A stretch of DNA of 64,000 nucleotides from Epiperipatus broadwayi (Eukaryota > Onychophora > Udeonychophora > Euonychophora > Peripatidae). The stretch is taken from NCBI GenBank assembly GCA_028023455.1, contig JAQFVV010013062.1:156827-220826 (forward strand). The letters run 5' to 3'. The notes beneath the pieces were generated by a model, which was not told the DNA's origin, ran no database searches, and saw nothing but the letters and a program-made list of their open reading frames with translations. This document shows positions 46,191-57,452 of this stretch, one piece after another. A program made the position numbers and the translations under genes. Numbering within the stretch: the first letter of the stretch is position 1; every line of letters begins with the position of its first letter.

Positions 46191-46588
46191 ATAAAAATAG
46201 TTTGTTGCAGAAGTTAAAAAGATAGCCGATGTAATTGTGTTTCATATATCATTTTTTATAGTCATTTCGAACTCATCTCTAGTGTCATATTGTTGTGTTT
46301 ATATGAAGAATGTATTGCAAAATGAAAGTTTTAAGAGCATAAAAAGATAATACACATGAACAAATAAGAGATGTCATGTAATTATGTTTAATGAAAAAAG
46401 ATATATTAATCTTTAGCTAAATATAAAGTTTATATCTGACTCCAAATGATATTATAATTTCTTTATTAATAAATGATTGATAATATACATTAGTGTATTT
46501 ATATAAAATGAATGGTGTCAAAAGTGTGAGTGCATTATCACTTGTAACTCAAATTGTAATAATTTAATACATATATAAATATTTGTTA

Positions 46589-46700
46589 AATGATCATATA
46601 TTAGGATTGGATATGTATCAGTGACTTGGTTTAACCAGATGTAATAAGAAATGTTGGATCTTTGATCTTTCTTATCACAAATCTGGTTAAACTAAATCAT
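46589..46700. repeat. MITE-like inverted repeat
   Basis: GGTTTAACCAGATGTAATAAGAAA and, about 20 bases on, TTTCTTATCACAAATCTGGTTAAAC pair with few mismatches (46630-46692). Outside, ATATGTAT and ATATACAT extend it loosely. No family known to me. Confidence 0.55.
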
Positions 46701-47289
46701 ATATACATTGTTTAAACAAAAGGATTTATAAGATAGGAAACACTTAGATATTTGCAAGATGTTGTTTGCTTTAGCTATGACAACATTGAAATAAATTAAA
46801 CTTTTATAAATGACTCATTAAGTTTTTATAAATGAACCATTACCGATATTATATTCAACATGATGAAATTACAATTAATATATGCATAATTAAAATGGAA
46901 GTAGCAACATTTCCAGAAACTAGGCATAAACAACACTCAAACATAACTTCCCTATGTGTTAAAACTTCCACTCAAAATTTCATATACCTTAAACTATGCA
47001 TATTTAATCTTTACATATAAACTAAAGTTTCCATCATAAATGATGCCATTGACATCTATAAAAAATTAATTTCATCAAAAAAATATTTAGGATATTGAAC
47101 CTTTTTATACACAATATATAGAATTTATATATATATATAACTGCATTCCAATGTCACAAACATCAAAAATACTATTTATATTGATAAATATAAATATGAA
47201 ACCTTAGTTTAATTATATTATATAGATTTTTAAAACTTTATAATAAATATTTTAATAACATTGATGTATTTTTTAAACTCAGTACCACC
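46701..47289. other. AT-rich non-coding stretch
   Basis: No supported gene; a few (AT)n runs. Confidence 0.5.
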
Positions 47290-48390
47290 TTCTTCTTCTT
47301 CTTCTTCTTCTTCTTCTTCTTCTTCTTCTTCTTCTTCTTCTTCTTCTTCTTCTTCTTCTTCTTCTTCTTCTTCTTCTTCTTCTTCTTCTTCTTCTTCTTC
47401 TTCTTCTTCTTCTTCTTCTTCTTCTTCTTCTTCTTCTTCTTCTTCTTCTTCTTCTTCTTCTTCTTCTTCTTCTTCTTCTTCTTCTTCTTCTTCTTCTTCT
47501 TCTTCTTCTTCTTCTTCTTCTTCTTCTTCTTCTTCTTCTTCTTCTTCTTCTTCTTCTTCTTCTTCTTCTTCTTCTTCTTCTTCTTCTTCTTCTTCTTCTT
47601 CTTCTTCTTCTTCTTCTTCTTCTTCTTCTTCTTCTTCTTCTTCTTCTTCTTCTTCTTCTTCTTCTTCTTCTTCTTCTTCTTCTTCTTCTTCTTCTTCTTC
47701 TTCTTCTTCTTCTTCTTCTTCTTCTTCTTCTTCTTCTTCTTCTTCTTCTTCTTCTTCTTCTTCTTCTTCTTCTTCTTCTTCTTCTTCTTCTTCTTCTTCT
47801 TCTTCTTCTTCTTCTTCTTCTTCTTCTTCTTCTTCTTCTTCTTCTTCTTCTTCTTCTTCTTCTTCTTCTTCTTCTTCTTCTTCTTCTTCTTCTTCTTCTT
47901 CTTCTTCTTCTTCTTCTTCTTCTTCTTCTTCTTCTTCTTCTTCTTCTTCTTCTTCTTCTTCTTCTTCTTCTTCTTCTTCTTCTTCTTCTTCTTCTTCTTC
48001 TTCTTCTTCTTCTTCTTCTTCTTCTTCTTCTTCTTCTTCTTCTTCTTCTTCTTCTTCTTCTTCTTCTTCTTCTTCTTCTTCTTCTTCTTCTTCTTCTTCT
48101 TCTTCTTCTTCTTCTTCTTCTTCTTCTTTCTTCTTCTTCTTCTTCTTCTTCTTCTTCTTCTTCTTCTTCTTCTTCTTCTTCTTCTTCTTCTTCTTCTTCT
48201 TCTTCTTCTTCTTCTTCTTCTTCTTCTTCTTCTTCTTCTTCTTCTTCTTCTTCTTCTTCTTCTTCTTCTTCTTCTTCTTCTTCTTCTTCTTCTTCTTCTT
48301 CTTCTTCTTCTTCTTCTTCTTCTTCTTCTTCTTCTTCTTCTTCTTCTTCTTCTTCTTCTTCTTCTTCTTCTTCTTCTTCTTCTTCTTCTC
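47290..48390. repeat. (TTC)n / (GAA)n tract of 1.1 kb
   Basis: About 365 TTC triplets, pure except for one extra T near 48127-48129 that shifts the phase. All-pyrimidine on one strand and all-purine on the other, it can form triplex (H-DNA) structures, as established for GAA/TTC repeats. The poly-Ser/poly-Phe frames across it are not genes. Confidence 0.95.
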
Positions 48391-48510
48391 CCCCCCTCTC
48401 TCTCTCCCCCTCCGCCCCTGCTGCTGCTGCTGCTTCTTCTTCTTCTTCTTCTGCTTCTTCTTCTGCTTGTTGTTGTTGTTGTTGTTGTTGTTGTGGTTGT
48501 TAGTAGTAGT
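48391..48510. repeat. Compound microsatellite at the TTC border
   Basis: Successive short tracts: C run, (CT)n, C run, (CTG)4-5, (TTC)n, (TTG)8-9 and (TAG/TAA)n. The stepwise change of one base per tract looks like replication slippage seeded from the TTC array. Confidence 0.85.
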
Positions 48511-49415
48511 AATAGTAACTTTATCTTTTTATTTGTTTTTTGAAATTGGAATGATTATATTCATTTGCAAATAGTTTTTTTTTGATAAGGATGGTTTTTT
48601 ATTATTCTGTAATTAAATATCTAAATGCTTTGACACTAACTAGTTCTATAATTTTCTAATCAACTATTATTTTTAATATTCTAGTACTTCCTCTTCATAA
48701 CCCTTCTTTGTAACAAAGATGTATTTATTATTTCCAGATTCATTATAGATTTATAAATTCTACTTAACATTTTATTTATCTTATTCTCAGTATCTGCAAG
48801 TCCATCTTTAGAATGTATGCTTTCCTATTATGAATGCAAATTTTATTCTCTTCAAAACATTTAGGGATTCATTAAAATATATATTAAATAAAATAGATAG
48901 CATTTCTTTGTTACTCTTCAATTTTTTCATATCATTTTTTTTATATATAATAACCACCCAACTTTTGTTTCATGTATAGATTGATTGATAGTTATCTCTT
49001 CTAAAATCCATATATTTTAGTTCCAGTTATACAGTGAGTTATTTTACCGAATATTTTCAGGTGCTGACCTTTTTAAGATTGTTGAAAAAAAAAAATTCCT
49101 TCCTCTTTCGATATATTTCTTAACAATGGTATCATCATTCCATTTGCATCTTTCATTTGTTTATTGTTCCTAAATTTAATTTTTTTGTGTGTGTCTAACT
49201 TATAAATGTTATTCAGTATTCTCATTAGCAATTTTATCTGCATGTGAAATTCCATTTATTGTTTCAAGTTCTTACCCTTTATTATACTGAATCTCTTCTA
49301 AGAAGGCAGCATACTATCATTATCATAATATCAATTAAAACACCACTAGTCTGTGACAATTTTTTTCAATAAACATCACATGACCAACACCTCTTATGCT
49401 TGTGTAATAACTGTT
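48511..49415. other. AT-rich non-coding stretch
   Basis: No supported gene. Pyrimidine-rich patches near 48660-48800. Confidence 0.5.
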
Positions 49416-49630
49416 GTTAAAACAGGCAAAACTCACTATACGTATTGCCACACACAGCAAGCTAGATCTAGGTGCAGTGCTCTCAGATCCAAGGCTCCTC
49501 ACTGACGAAGGCCACAAGTCAGAAACTAGTATGGGGATATTGGATAAGTAGGCACTATATGGGAATTTTATGCACAAGCCTTCTGGCATCCATTGATTAC
49601 TCTAGTTTGCTGTGTTTTGCCTGTTTTAAC
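49416..49630 (+). mobile_element. Family D element with 17-bp inverted ends
   Basis: GTTAAAACAGGCAAAAC at 49416-49432 is exactly inverted at 49614-49630, bounding 215 bases. Just inside, CACACAGCAAGCTAGA and TCTAGTTTGCTGTG also pair. The body shares AGATCTAGGTGCAGTGCTCT, GGGGATATTG, TAGGCACTATAT, TTTTATGCACAA and CATTGATTACTCTAG with 26235-26561. One hammerhead site is in the middle. Non-coding. Confidence 0.78.
49487..49545 (+). ncRNA. Hammerhead ribozyme motif, family D, core intact
   Basis: Outer stem I ATCCAA (49487-49492) pairs with TTGGAT (49540-49545); inner stem I CCTCA (49497-49501) pairs with TGGGG (49532-49536); internal loop GGCT opposite ATA. Core CTGACGA (49502-49508) and GAAA (49522-49525) follow the CUGANGA...GAAA rule. 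Stem II GGC/GTC is short. Stem III segment is the palindrome CTAG (49526-49529), then TA with cleavage after 49531. The two-block stem I is strong structural support. The A/A closing stem II is unusual. Confidence 0.72.
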
Positions 49631-51527
49631 CATTTTTTTCCCTCATAAGTTTCAATAATTTAATTAGAATTATACTAATTCGCTGTGATTTATTTGTTTT
49701 TATTTCATTCGCATAGTCTAGTTTATCCTATTTAAATTATTTTCATTTTTTATGAACACATAACAGAACTTAGTATTTCTATTATATTAATTTGTTTATA
49801 TATCATTTTAGTATATTAATATTTTTTATTTATAACTTATAAATCTTTGATTCAGTTTTTTTTTTGCTGAGAATATTTTATTTTAATTTAACTTTTTTTA
49901 TCCACCTTTTATTTGAATATATCATTATTTATTTTGCTTTTATTTATACTGTTATTTTCTTATCGAGTAAGTCTTAAAAATTTATCGCCACTATCTTTTT
50001 TAAGTTCTAAGTAGTCTATTTCTTTCGCTGCGCAGAACTTTTTATATTAAACCAGAATAATTCTTTTTTAGGTAATGTTGCGATCTGTCCCAAACAAACT
50101 AGGAAGTGAAAAAGGTTTACATCGATTTTTGATTGAGGACGTAGAGAAACAGGAGGGGAGCGGGGAGGTTGTAGTCTGATTAAATGAATGAAACTAGTTA
50201 GTACTCATTTTATTCCAGAGTGGCAAATAACTGACTGTGTTACTAATAAAATAGTTATTTAAAAAATTTAAATATGTAGAGTTTACACTTAAGTGTAAAA
50301 AAATAGAATTTGTTGCATGTAAAGGCACATTTAAAATTTTCTACCTATATTTATTTATCTTTAATACTATATACGTTCACACCGACAATAAACCTCATAT
50401 TATAGTCATGTTTATGTGTAATATACATTCACAAGTTTCAGTAATTTAATGCTAAATTATTTTTGTATTTGTCAGAGTGACAGCGACTTTTATAAAATGA
50501 TAAATAGGAATAATTAGTTTTACCAGATTTAATCAAAAACAGGTTAATAATTGGTCAGTTTTGCCTTGGTAAACATCTTGGTGCTTGTTATTTTTTTTTT
50601 CCACTTGGTCCATCATGTTAGAGGTGTAAAGTTCATTTTTTGGGGGGATTGATGGGACCATGTGTTAAGTTTTTCTATATTAAAAAAACCTTTGAGGTTT
50701 TATAATGTTAACAAATAATAGGTTTCATTTGAGTCTTTAGCGGTTAAGTTAAAAGAAATCAATAGAGCAGAGAATGGTAATTGAAATATTTAATGGTGGA
50801 CTTTGGCAGAAAAGAGCAAAATCCTGACCCTATGTGATAACTTGTTATAATTATGAAAGTAAAATAAGACTAATAACTTTCAGTAGCAAATTTATTTGTC
50901 TCTGTTCTTTTGAATTTATTGTCTAATTTATTTTCTTTGATAGTGGATTTTATAGAAGTTGCAAACATCACGGCGTGGGTAATAAAAAGTAAAACTTGAA
51001 TATTCTGTATAAATACAAATTTGAATTGTAAATATATAACATATGTGTGCATACATTTTTAGTTGACTATTAAGCAGTGGGATAAAAATAGCCTTGCATC
51101 CACTTATAATTTAATATATTCTTTTATTTAACGTTTAACGATGTAACTATCTCTAGCCACGATGTGGTTTTCACATAAAAAATGTGGAGATCTAGAAAGA
51201 TAATATGGCAATATTCTGATAAAAAGTTGAATTATAAATTGAAGCTTTTAAGAAAATGCAAGCTTAGTGGTCTATAAGTTTGATTGTAAGCAAAGTCACA
51301 AACTACAATAAGATATTATTATATTTTTTCAAGAAAAAGTAATTAGTAATTCCTTTACCCTAAATATAAGTTTTTATTTTATGTAATCTCTTAAATTTTT
51401 TTTACAATATAGAAACAATTATCAGAAATGTGATATAATGAAGCCAGTAGATGGTTACCTATTACAAACTGATGCATTTGGTTTATCAGGAAACAAAATC
51501 CATAGGAAATTTGTACAAATATAAGAT
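49631..51527. other. AT-rich stretch with one G+C-richer patch
   Basis: Mostly featureless. The block 50060-50185 (after TTCTTTTTTAG) is less AT-biased, has CpG and a 35-codon frame starting MLRSVPNKLGSEKG. Either an exon, a regulatory element or a repeat relic; I cannot decide. Confidence 0.4.
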
Positions 51528-51824
51528 AAGTATGTTACATTGTTTTTCTGAAGGTTTGTGATGATGGTGTTCTAGCTGTATTTTTATGTTGGACTATTTC
51601 CATAATCTAATATGTGGGTTGAATGTCTTTGGAAAAGTTTAATTTTTAGTTAAATATTCCAAATGCATTCAACAGTTAGTGCATATACTAACCTGTTTGC
51701 TGTGATATTACTAACAGTTGAATGCATTTGGAATATTTATCTAAAAATTAAACTTTTCTAAAGACATTCAACCCACATATTAGATGATGGAAATAGTCCA
51801 ACATAAAAATAAAGTATGTTACAT
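51528..51824. mobile_element. Foldback family G with 13-bp TSD
   Basis: AAGTATGTTACAT at 51528-51540 and 51812-51824 flanks a 271-bp element. Arms (about 51577-51673 and 51716-51811) are inverted copies (TTATGTTGGACTATTTCCAT, ATGTGGGTTGAATGTCTTT, AATTTTTAG, AAATATTCCAAATGCATTCA). The left end has about 36 extra bases (TTTTTCTGAAGGTTTGTGAT, GGTGTTCTAGC) absent on the right, the same asymmetry as the family A element at 15846. No hammerhead core seen. Non-coding. Confidence 0.8.
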
Positions 51825-54800
51825 GTTTGCAGATGGCATTAAATGTATTCTGAATGATGAATAAATATTTTTTTAAAAAATTGGTTATTTCATCATTTCA
51901 TGAACTGGAGGGTGGGTGGGGGTCAAATATGTTATAACATTAAAGATCATTAGTTTATAACTTTGATTACTAGAAAATGTAAAGTTTTTTAAAATAAATA
52001 TTTGTCAATCTTTTAGAAATTGTGGGTTGCTATTAACAGATTGAATGTCACTGTATTATGCTCTTTATTTACAAGTAAGCGTTGTTTAGGTGAATTAATT
52101 TTAACTCACTATTTCAACAATTCATTTTAAGTTTTGTTAATAATAGCACTTTCTTATCTTTCTTTTATTTTCTTCAACCTTTAAAGAAGTTCTGATGATT
52201 AATCACTATCTTTTTATAAATTCATGAATTTTATATTTATTGTATAATTTCTCTATCTCTAGCAAGAGACATTGGCCATTTATTGACAACTATATCTAAT
52301 TGGCTTAAAATTATAGTTTTTACAAATTTAATATTTTTCATTCTGTATAAATCTGAATTTTTACTATTTTTATGGAGTTGTATGCTGCATGGAGTTTATG
52401 GGTGTGAATATTGCCTAGCAAGGTTGGTGCAATAATAAAATAGTGGACTTTGGGATTCAAGGTCCATAGACTATGACACAATTATGTTACTTCTGGAATT
52501 TAAACTTTTTAAGAATTTTTAAATAATAAAGTCATTCAATTTATTTATTTTTTTAATCAGTGTGGACATTGATGTATTAACATTGCTTAAAAAGTTTGTA
52601 AATTTAAACTATATTCTTTTTTGGCATAAATATTGTTGTGAGTTTGTGTAACTGGATCTTTTTTTTGGATGCAATATACACCAGTCATTATCAATGTGGT
52701 TGTTATGTAGAGGTCCTACTTTCTCATGATGTTTACTTGTTTCTAATAGTTGAAGAAGTCTTATTGTATTTATCTATAACTTTTTCATTCTTGATATCAT
52801 AGGAATTAGCATAGTGAAAGATTAATAGATTTTTTTTTACTAGTGAAATATTTTAAATTAGCTGTTGTTTAAAACAAAATGTCTTCTAACTCATGTTGTA
52901 TCAAAGCCTCTGAATTTAGTAAAATACATTGGTTTACAACAGAACCTAAAAATGGTTGTAAATGTTCAACTAAAATGAATTGTTAAATAATGATAAAAAA
53001 ATTAATACTATAATTGTTGTGTCTAGTTATTTATACACGAAACTAAACACATTATTAAGAACGCTACTAATTAAATAGCAATTTATGTCATTAATTACTT
53101 CCTTCTCATACAAGCAACTGAATATGAATGTACCCATACTTTTTGGCTTAACCCTTTAGATGATTTTATCAACTTGTATGAAGTCTGTCTAATAATTGTA
53201 TTGGTCCATTATGTAAAAATCTGAGAACTTTTAGTCATCAATTATATTTTTAGTATGTTTCTTTTCAAAAAATTTTAACCTTCAATAAACAAAACTGTTT
53301 TAATTTAGCTTCTAAAAATCGATTTATTTCACATTCAAATTGGTTAAATGGAATGAAAAATTAAAATTAATGTTAATAACTTAAGAAAAATATTTGAAAA
53401 ATAGCCATCAGTAAAACAAAAGAAGTATATTTCAACCAATCATTACGTAAATGCTAGTGGGTTTTTTTCATTTCTTACAAATTACGAATTCTGTTTATTC
53501 ATTTCTGTTGTATTTTTTTGGTCTAAAATTAAATATTTTAAATAAAAATCTAAATCTAGACACATTATTAGTTAATATCCTGTAAAAATAAATATAAAAT
53601 CTATAAGTATTTATGAAATATAATGGTGTTTTGTTCTTATCAATGAATATCATTGGTATGCAAATTAAATCAATAGCAATCAATGTTATTCACTTGTCTT
53701 GAAGAGCGGTCAAGTTTTGATCACTTTCCCATGATTATTTTTTTTGTAAAATTTAAAATTTTTCAAATCAGACTTTATATTTTAATAAATTAATGTAAAA
53801 TCTTAATTATAACTGTAAAAAAGTACAATAAATATATTTTTTTACATTCAACATCAATTATGAAAGTGTAAAAAACATTTTGCTTTGATTTTTGACTTTG
53901 ACATTTAAAAATGCTTGGGGAACAATGGCCAAAGTTGACAGCAATCCATCTAGTGAAAAGAGGCTGAGCTATACACCAATACATGACAATGAAAATTGAT
54001 TTTTTTTTTCAAAATATATCACCAAATGCAGATTTTTAAAAACTAAAATTTTAAACTTCGAATTTACTATAAAATAAGCATAAAATGAAAAATACACAAC
54101 CAAAATTGGCCAAGAGATTACGCAAACAACTTCTAGAAACTGTAATAATCATGAATGGGATCTAAAACAGGATGGTTTCTAAATGTAATTTACAGTTAAC
54201 TGGTTTTAATATATGTTAAGTCTATTGTACCATTGTATTGAAACAATAGTAAATTATTTAAAATTCAGACCAGAGATATTTCTGTGTTGTGTATAGTTAT
54301 AGCTTGATTAATAATAAATTAGAATATTCAAGACTATAAAGTGTATATTTATATATTTATGAAGGTCTAAAATCAATTTATTTTTAATGAAGTAACATTT
54401 TTTGTCTATTTAAAAATAAGATATGTCTTGAAGATCCTATAATATCCTACTGAATAGATGAAACTTTAATTTCATTTGTATATTAATAAATATGACAATT
54501 TATTTATAAATATCTTATTCTCATTTGGATTAGAGGAAGATGTTCTTTTCTGCTCACAGGATATTCACACATATAACAAGTAAAATATCAACATCACAAT
54601 TCTTCAAACAAACTCTAATATAAAGTATATTTAGAGCTACAGTATAGGTGTTGAACTAAATAATGAGTTTTGATACCAAAATATTCAATAGTATGAAATC
54701 ACATAATCAAAGTCTGTTTACATTTATGTAGAGATAGTTATATGATATTTGAAGAATATATAAAAAGATTGTCTTTTTCATAGATAAACACCTTAATTTT

Positions 54801-54835
54801 TTTAGAAATCTTAGAGGAAAATATTGATTCCTCAC
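51825..54835. other. AT-rich non-coding stretch
   Basis: No gene supported. GGAGGGTGGGTGGGGG at about 51907-51922 is a G-quadruplex-like motif. About 52408-52530 resembles the SINE-like family of 12600-12705 (TTCAAGGTCCATAGACTATG). The remainder is simple AT-rich sequence. Confidence 0.4.
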
Positions 54836-54836
54836 T

Positions 54837-55500
54837 CAGTGTCGCAAACTTATGTACACAATTGCAATAATATTTAAATTAGGTGATTTAGGAGGCTGAG
54901 GGAGATATATTTAATTATATTCATATTTTACTCTATATAAAATGTGTAAGTTGGAAATTTATTGTCATTGAAATTATGTCTTCAAATAATCTATACATAA
55001 CATATTAATCTAGAATAATGGCTAAATCAAAATAATACCACCACCAGGTTATTCCTAGATGTGACAATTCCACCAACATGTTTCACAGTTAAAATAAAAC
55101 TGTCTAGTCAATAGACTTTTTTGCTGTTTATCAGGCATAGGCCCTTCCATTAGTTGAAGAAACAGTGATTGATCAGTTCATGTGTGGTACTTCCAAACAT
55201 TTGTTGACTGGATTTTGTGATGCTACCACTTTCATATTGAAGTATTTACATCATAAAACAGTAATTTTGAAATATCAGCTTAATCTTAAATATTCTGCTT
55301 CTGAATGTCATAGTAAGTTGTTTAATCTTACAATAAAGTGTTGACATTCTGCTGGCTGCATTCTTTCATAAAGTTTGTTGGTCTCTTTCAAATTTGGACA
55401 AGTCTGACATTTTTTCTCCTTGGCCTATAAAATTGACATTAACATTTGGCTGGATATTCTTTACCATCTCACTAGAGCCCTAACTGTAAAATTGAAAAAA
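54837..55500 (-). pseudogene. Possible Tc1-like transposon relic
   Basis: CAGTGTCGCAAACTTATGTA (54837-54856) resembles a Tc1-family terminal repeat. On the minus strand at 55089-55072, ACTGTGAAACATGTTGGTGG translates TVKHVGG, close to the TVKHGGG block conserved in Tc1 transposases, and FGS precedes it by about 35 codons. Frames are otherwise broken, and the second terminal repeat was not found. If real, this is an old internally decayed copy. Confidence 0.35.
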
Positions 55501-55717
55501 TGTTACACAAATATGCTTCAGTTCTACGTGATATTAAAGGTAATGCTAATTTTATGAGTGTGTTCTTATTTTGTCTATATAATTTATGTGTTACATACAT
55601 GTATGTATATATCAAAGTAAAATAAACATATAGCCTTAGGTAGTATTATTTATATATGTGCTTGAAAATATAATTGAAGAAGCATAAATTAAAGATAATG
55701 CTGTCCAATGAGATACT

Positions 55718-55775
55718 TAAAATTGACAAAAATTAGACATATATCGTAAAATTGACAAAAATTAGACATATATCG
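55718..55775. repeat. Exact 29-bp tandem duplication
   Basis: TAAAATTGACAAAAATTAGA plus CATATATCG occurs twice in a row (55718-55746 and 55747-55775) without mismatch, hence a recent local duplication. Confidence 0.9.
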
Positions 55776-57258
55776 TATTTAAGTTTATGCTGCAGTTCTA
55801 ATATTTATATGCAAAAATAAATTGTATAACAAGGATGTCAAGCAATGAAAAATTATCGTCAACAATAATGAAGTATTATTTTTTAGTTATGGTATTCTTT
55901 TTCCATATTTGTTTTCTGACAGAGAATCATCCTATATACTTCATAGCAGAAAATCCTTTGATACTTTGATAATTTTTAATATCAAAATAATATATATATA
56001 TTTATCCATTTGTTTTCAAATAATCTTATTTCTAATATTCTTTTAAATCATGATTATAGATACTACATTATTGATTGTGTGTACATTTTAATTTGGACTT
56101 TTTACTTATCATGTGAAGATATATATTTAGTTCACTTAATTAATATTTCGTACGCATTTCTAATTTTTATATAATGATTTATTATTGAAAAGACTAAAAC
56201 TTGTTATAATCTTACGAAATTTAATATATTAATATAAATCTACAAATAAATATTAGCTATAGGTAGTTTTACGGCAAGTATAATTATTATTTATATCTTT
56301 TAGTATTATTAATTTTAGTATGTAATATATAATGAGACTTTATAACAATCTAGAAAAAGAGTATCAAGACAAAATATATATCTGGGATGCGTGTATGCTT
56401 TAAATTATATCTGTATAGGTATATATATATATATAGCTTCATTTTCACAGAGAAGAATTCTGGTGTAATTTTAATATGTTTTGTTTCCCCAATATTTAAA
56501 ATTGGGTTGGCCACTGTCTTATACTTATTTTCTTTTTGAAAATCTAAAACTGTAATTCGTTGTTATCTTTTACGTTTTATTGTTTTTGCTTTTTCATTTT
56601 CAAACTAGTTTCTCTCTCAATATTTTTTTTTTTTTATAATAATTACTAGTTTAGTTTCATCCAGATGAATTACACTTTAATTACTTTTCAATTTATCTAC
56701 CATCTTTTAACTGTTTCAAAACAGTACAGGTTATTAAGATTTTATTTTCATAAGGTAATGGTTTTTTTTTTTTTTTTTAATAGTTTGTCGCGTGGCAGTT
56801 AAATTGTTATTTTCACACAATGATAAATTTGTAATACTACATTGTTTACACATGTTTGAAGCTGTGTTAAACGGGCGAGATAATCACCTAGTTTTTAACA
56901 TCTAGCGTAATTTATATAGATCAGGTTTAGTTTCCAAAGAATTTAAATTTATAAGAAATTGTTTATAGTTTTATTCTATCGAGTAATTTTTTATATGTAA
57001 TACAAAATATCGTGTGTATTTATATAAATACATATGCACATTTATATCTATAACAAAAATTAAGATTTTTTTTTAAGCAATCAGTTTTAGCTTAATGCTG
57101 GAGGGGGGAGGGGTCTCGAACAATTCTCTAAAGGAGAGCAATGACAAAGACGGCAGTATTGAATTGTGAGAGTTTAAACGGTTTTATATTTTGTATGACC
57201 ATACTAACAGTAGGTAGCTATCAATTCTCTGTTAAATTTTGGATGGCTAGCTACAGTT
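55776..57258. other. AT-rich stretch with some balanced blocks
   Basis: No gene. About 56780-56930 (GTCGCGTGGCAGTTAAATTG, AACGGGCGAGATAATCACC) and 57080-57180 are less biased and hold CpG; these are candidate non-coding conserved elements. Confidence 0.35.
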
Positions 57259-57452
57259 GTTTGCTGTGATATTACTAACAGTTGGGGCATATACTAACCT
57301 GTTTGCTGTGATATTACTAACAGTTGAATGCCTTTGGAATACTTAAATAAAATTAAACTTTTCTAAAGACATTCAACATGCATGTTAGATAATGGAAATA
57401 GTCCAATATAAAAATACAGCTAGAACAACATCATCACAAACCTTCAGAAAAA
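57259..57452 (-). mobile_element. Foldback family G, right arm only, with tandem centre
   Basis: The right arm matches 51716-51811 (TCTAAAGACATTCAAC, GGAAATAGTCCAA, AAAATAC) and continues into AGCTAGAACAACATCATCAC and AACCTTCAGAAAAAC, which corresponds to the outer left end of the 51.5-kb copy. The central block GTTTGCTGTGATATTACTAA is present twice, 42 bases apart. The left arm is missing. Confidence 0.65.

Noticed and set aside
47261-48574. A 437-codon frame of poly-Ser and poly-Phe
   Set aside because: It is the (TTC)n array read as protein; the switch from Ser to Phe is just the extra T near 48127. No flanking coding sequence.
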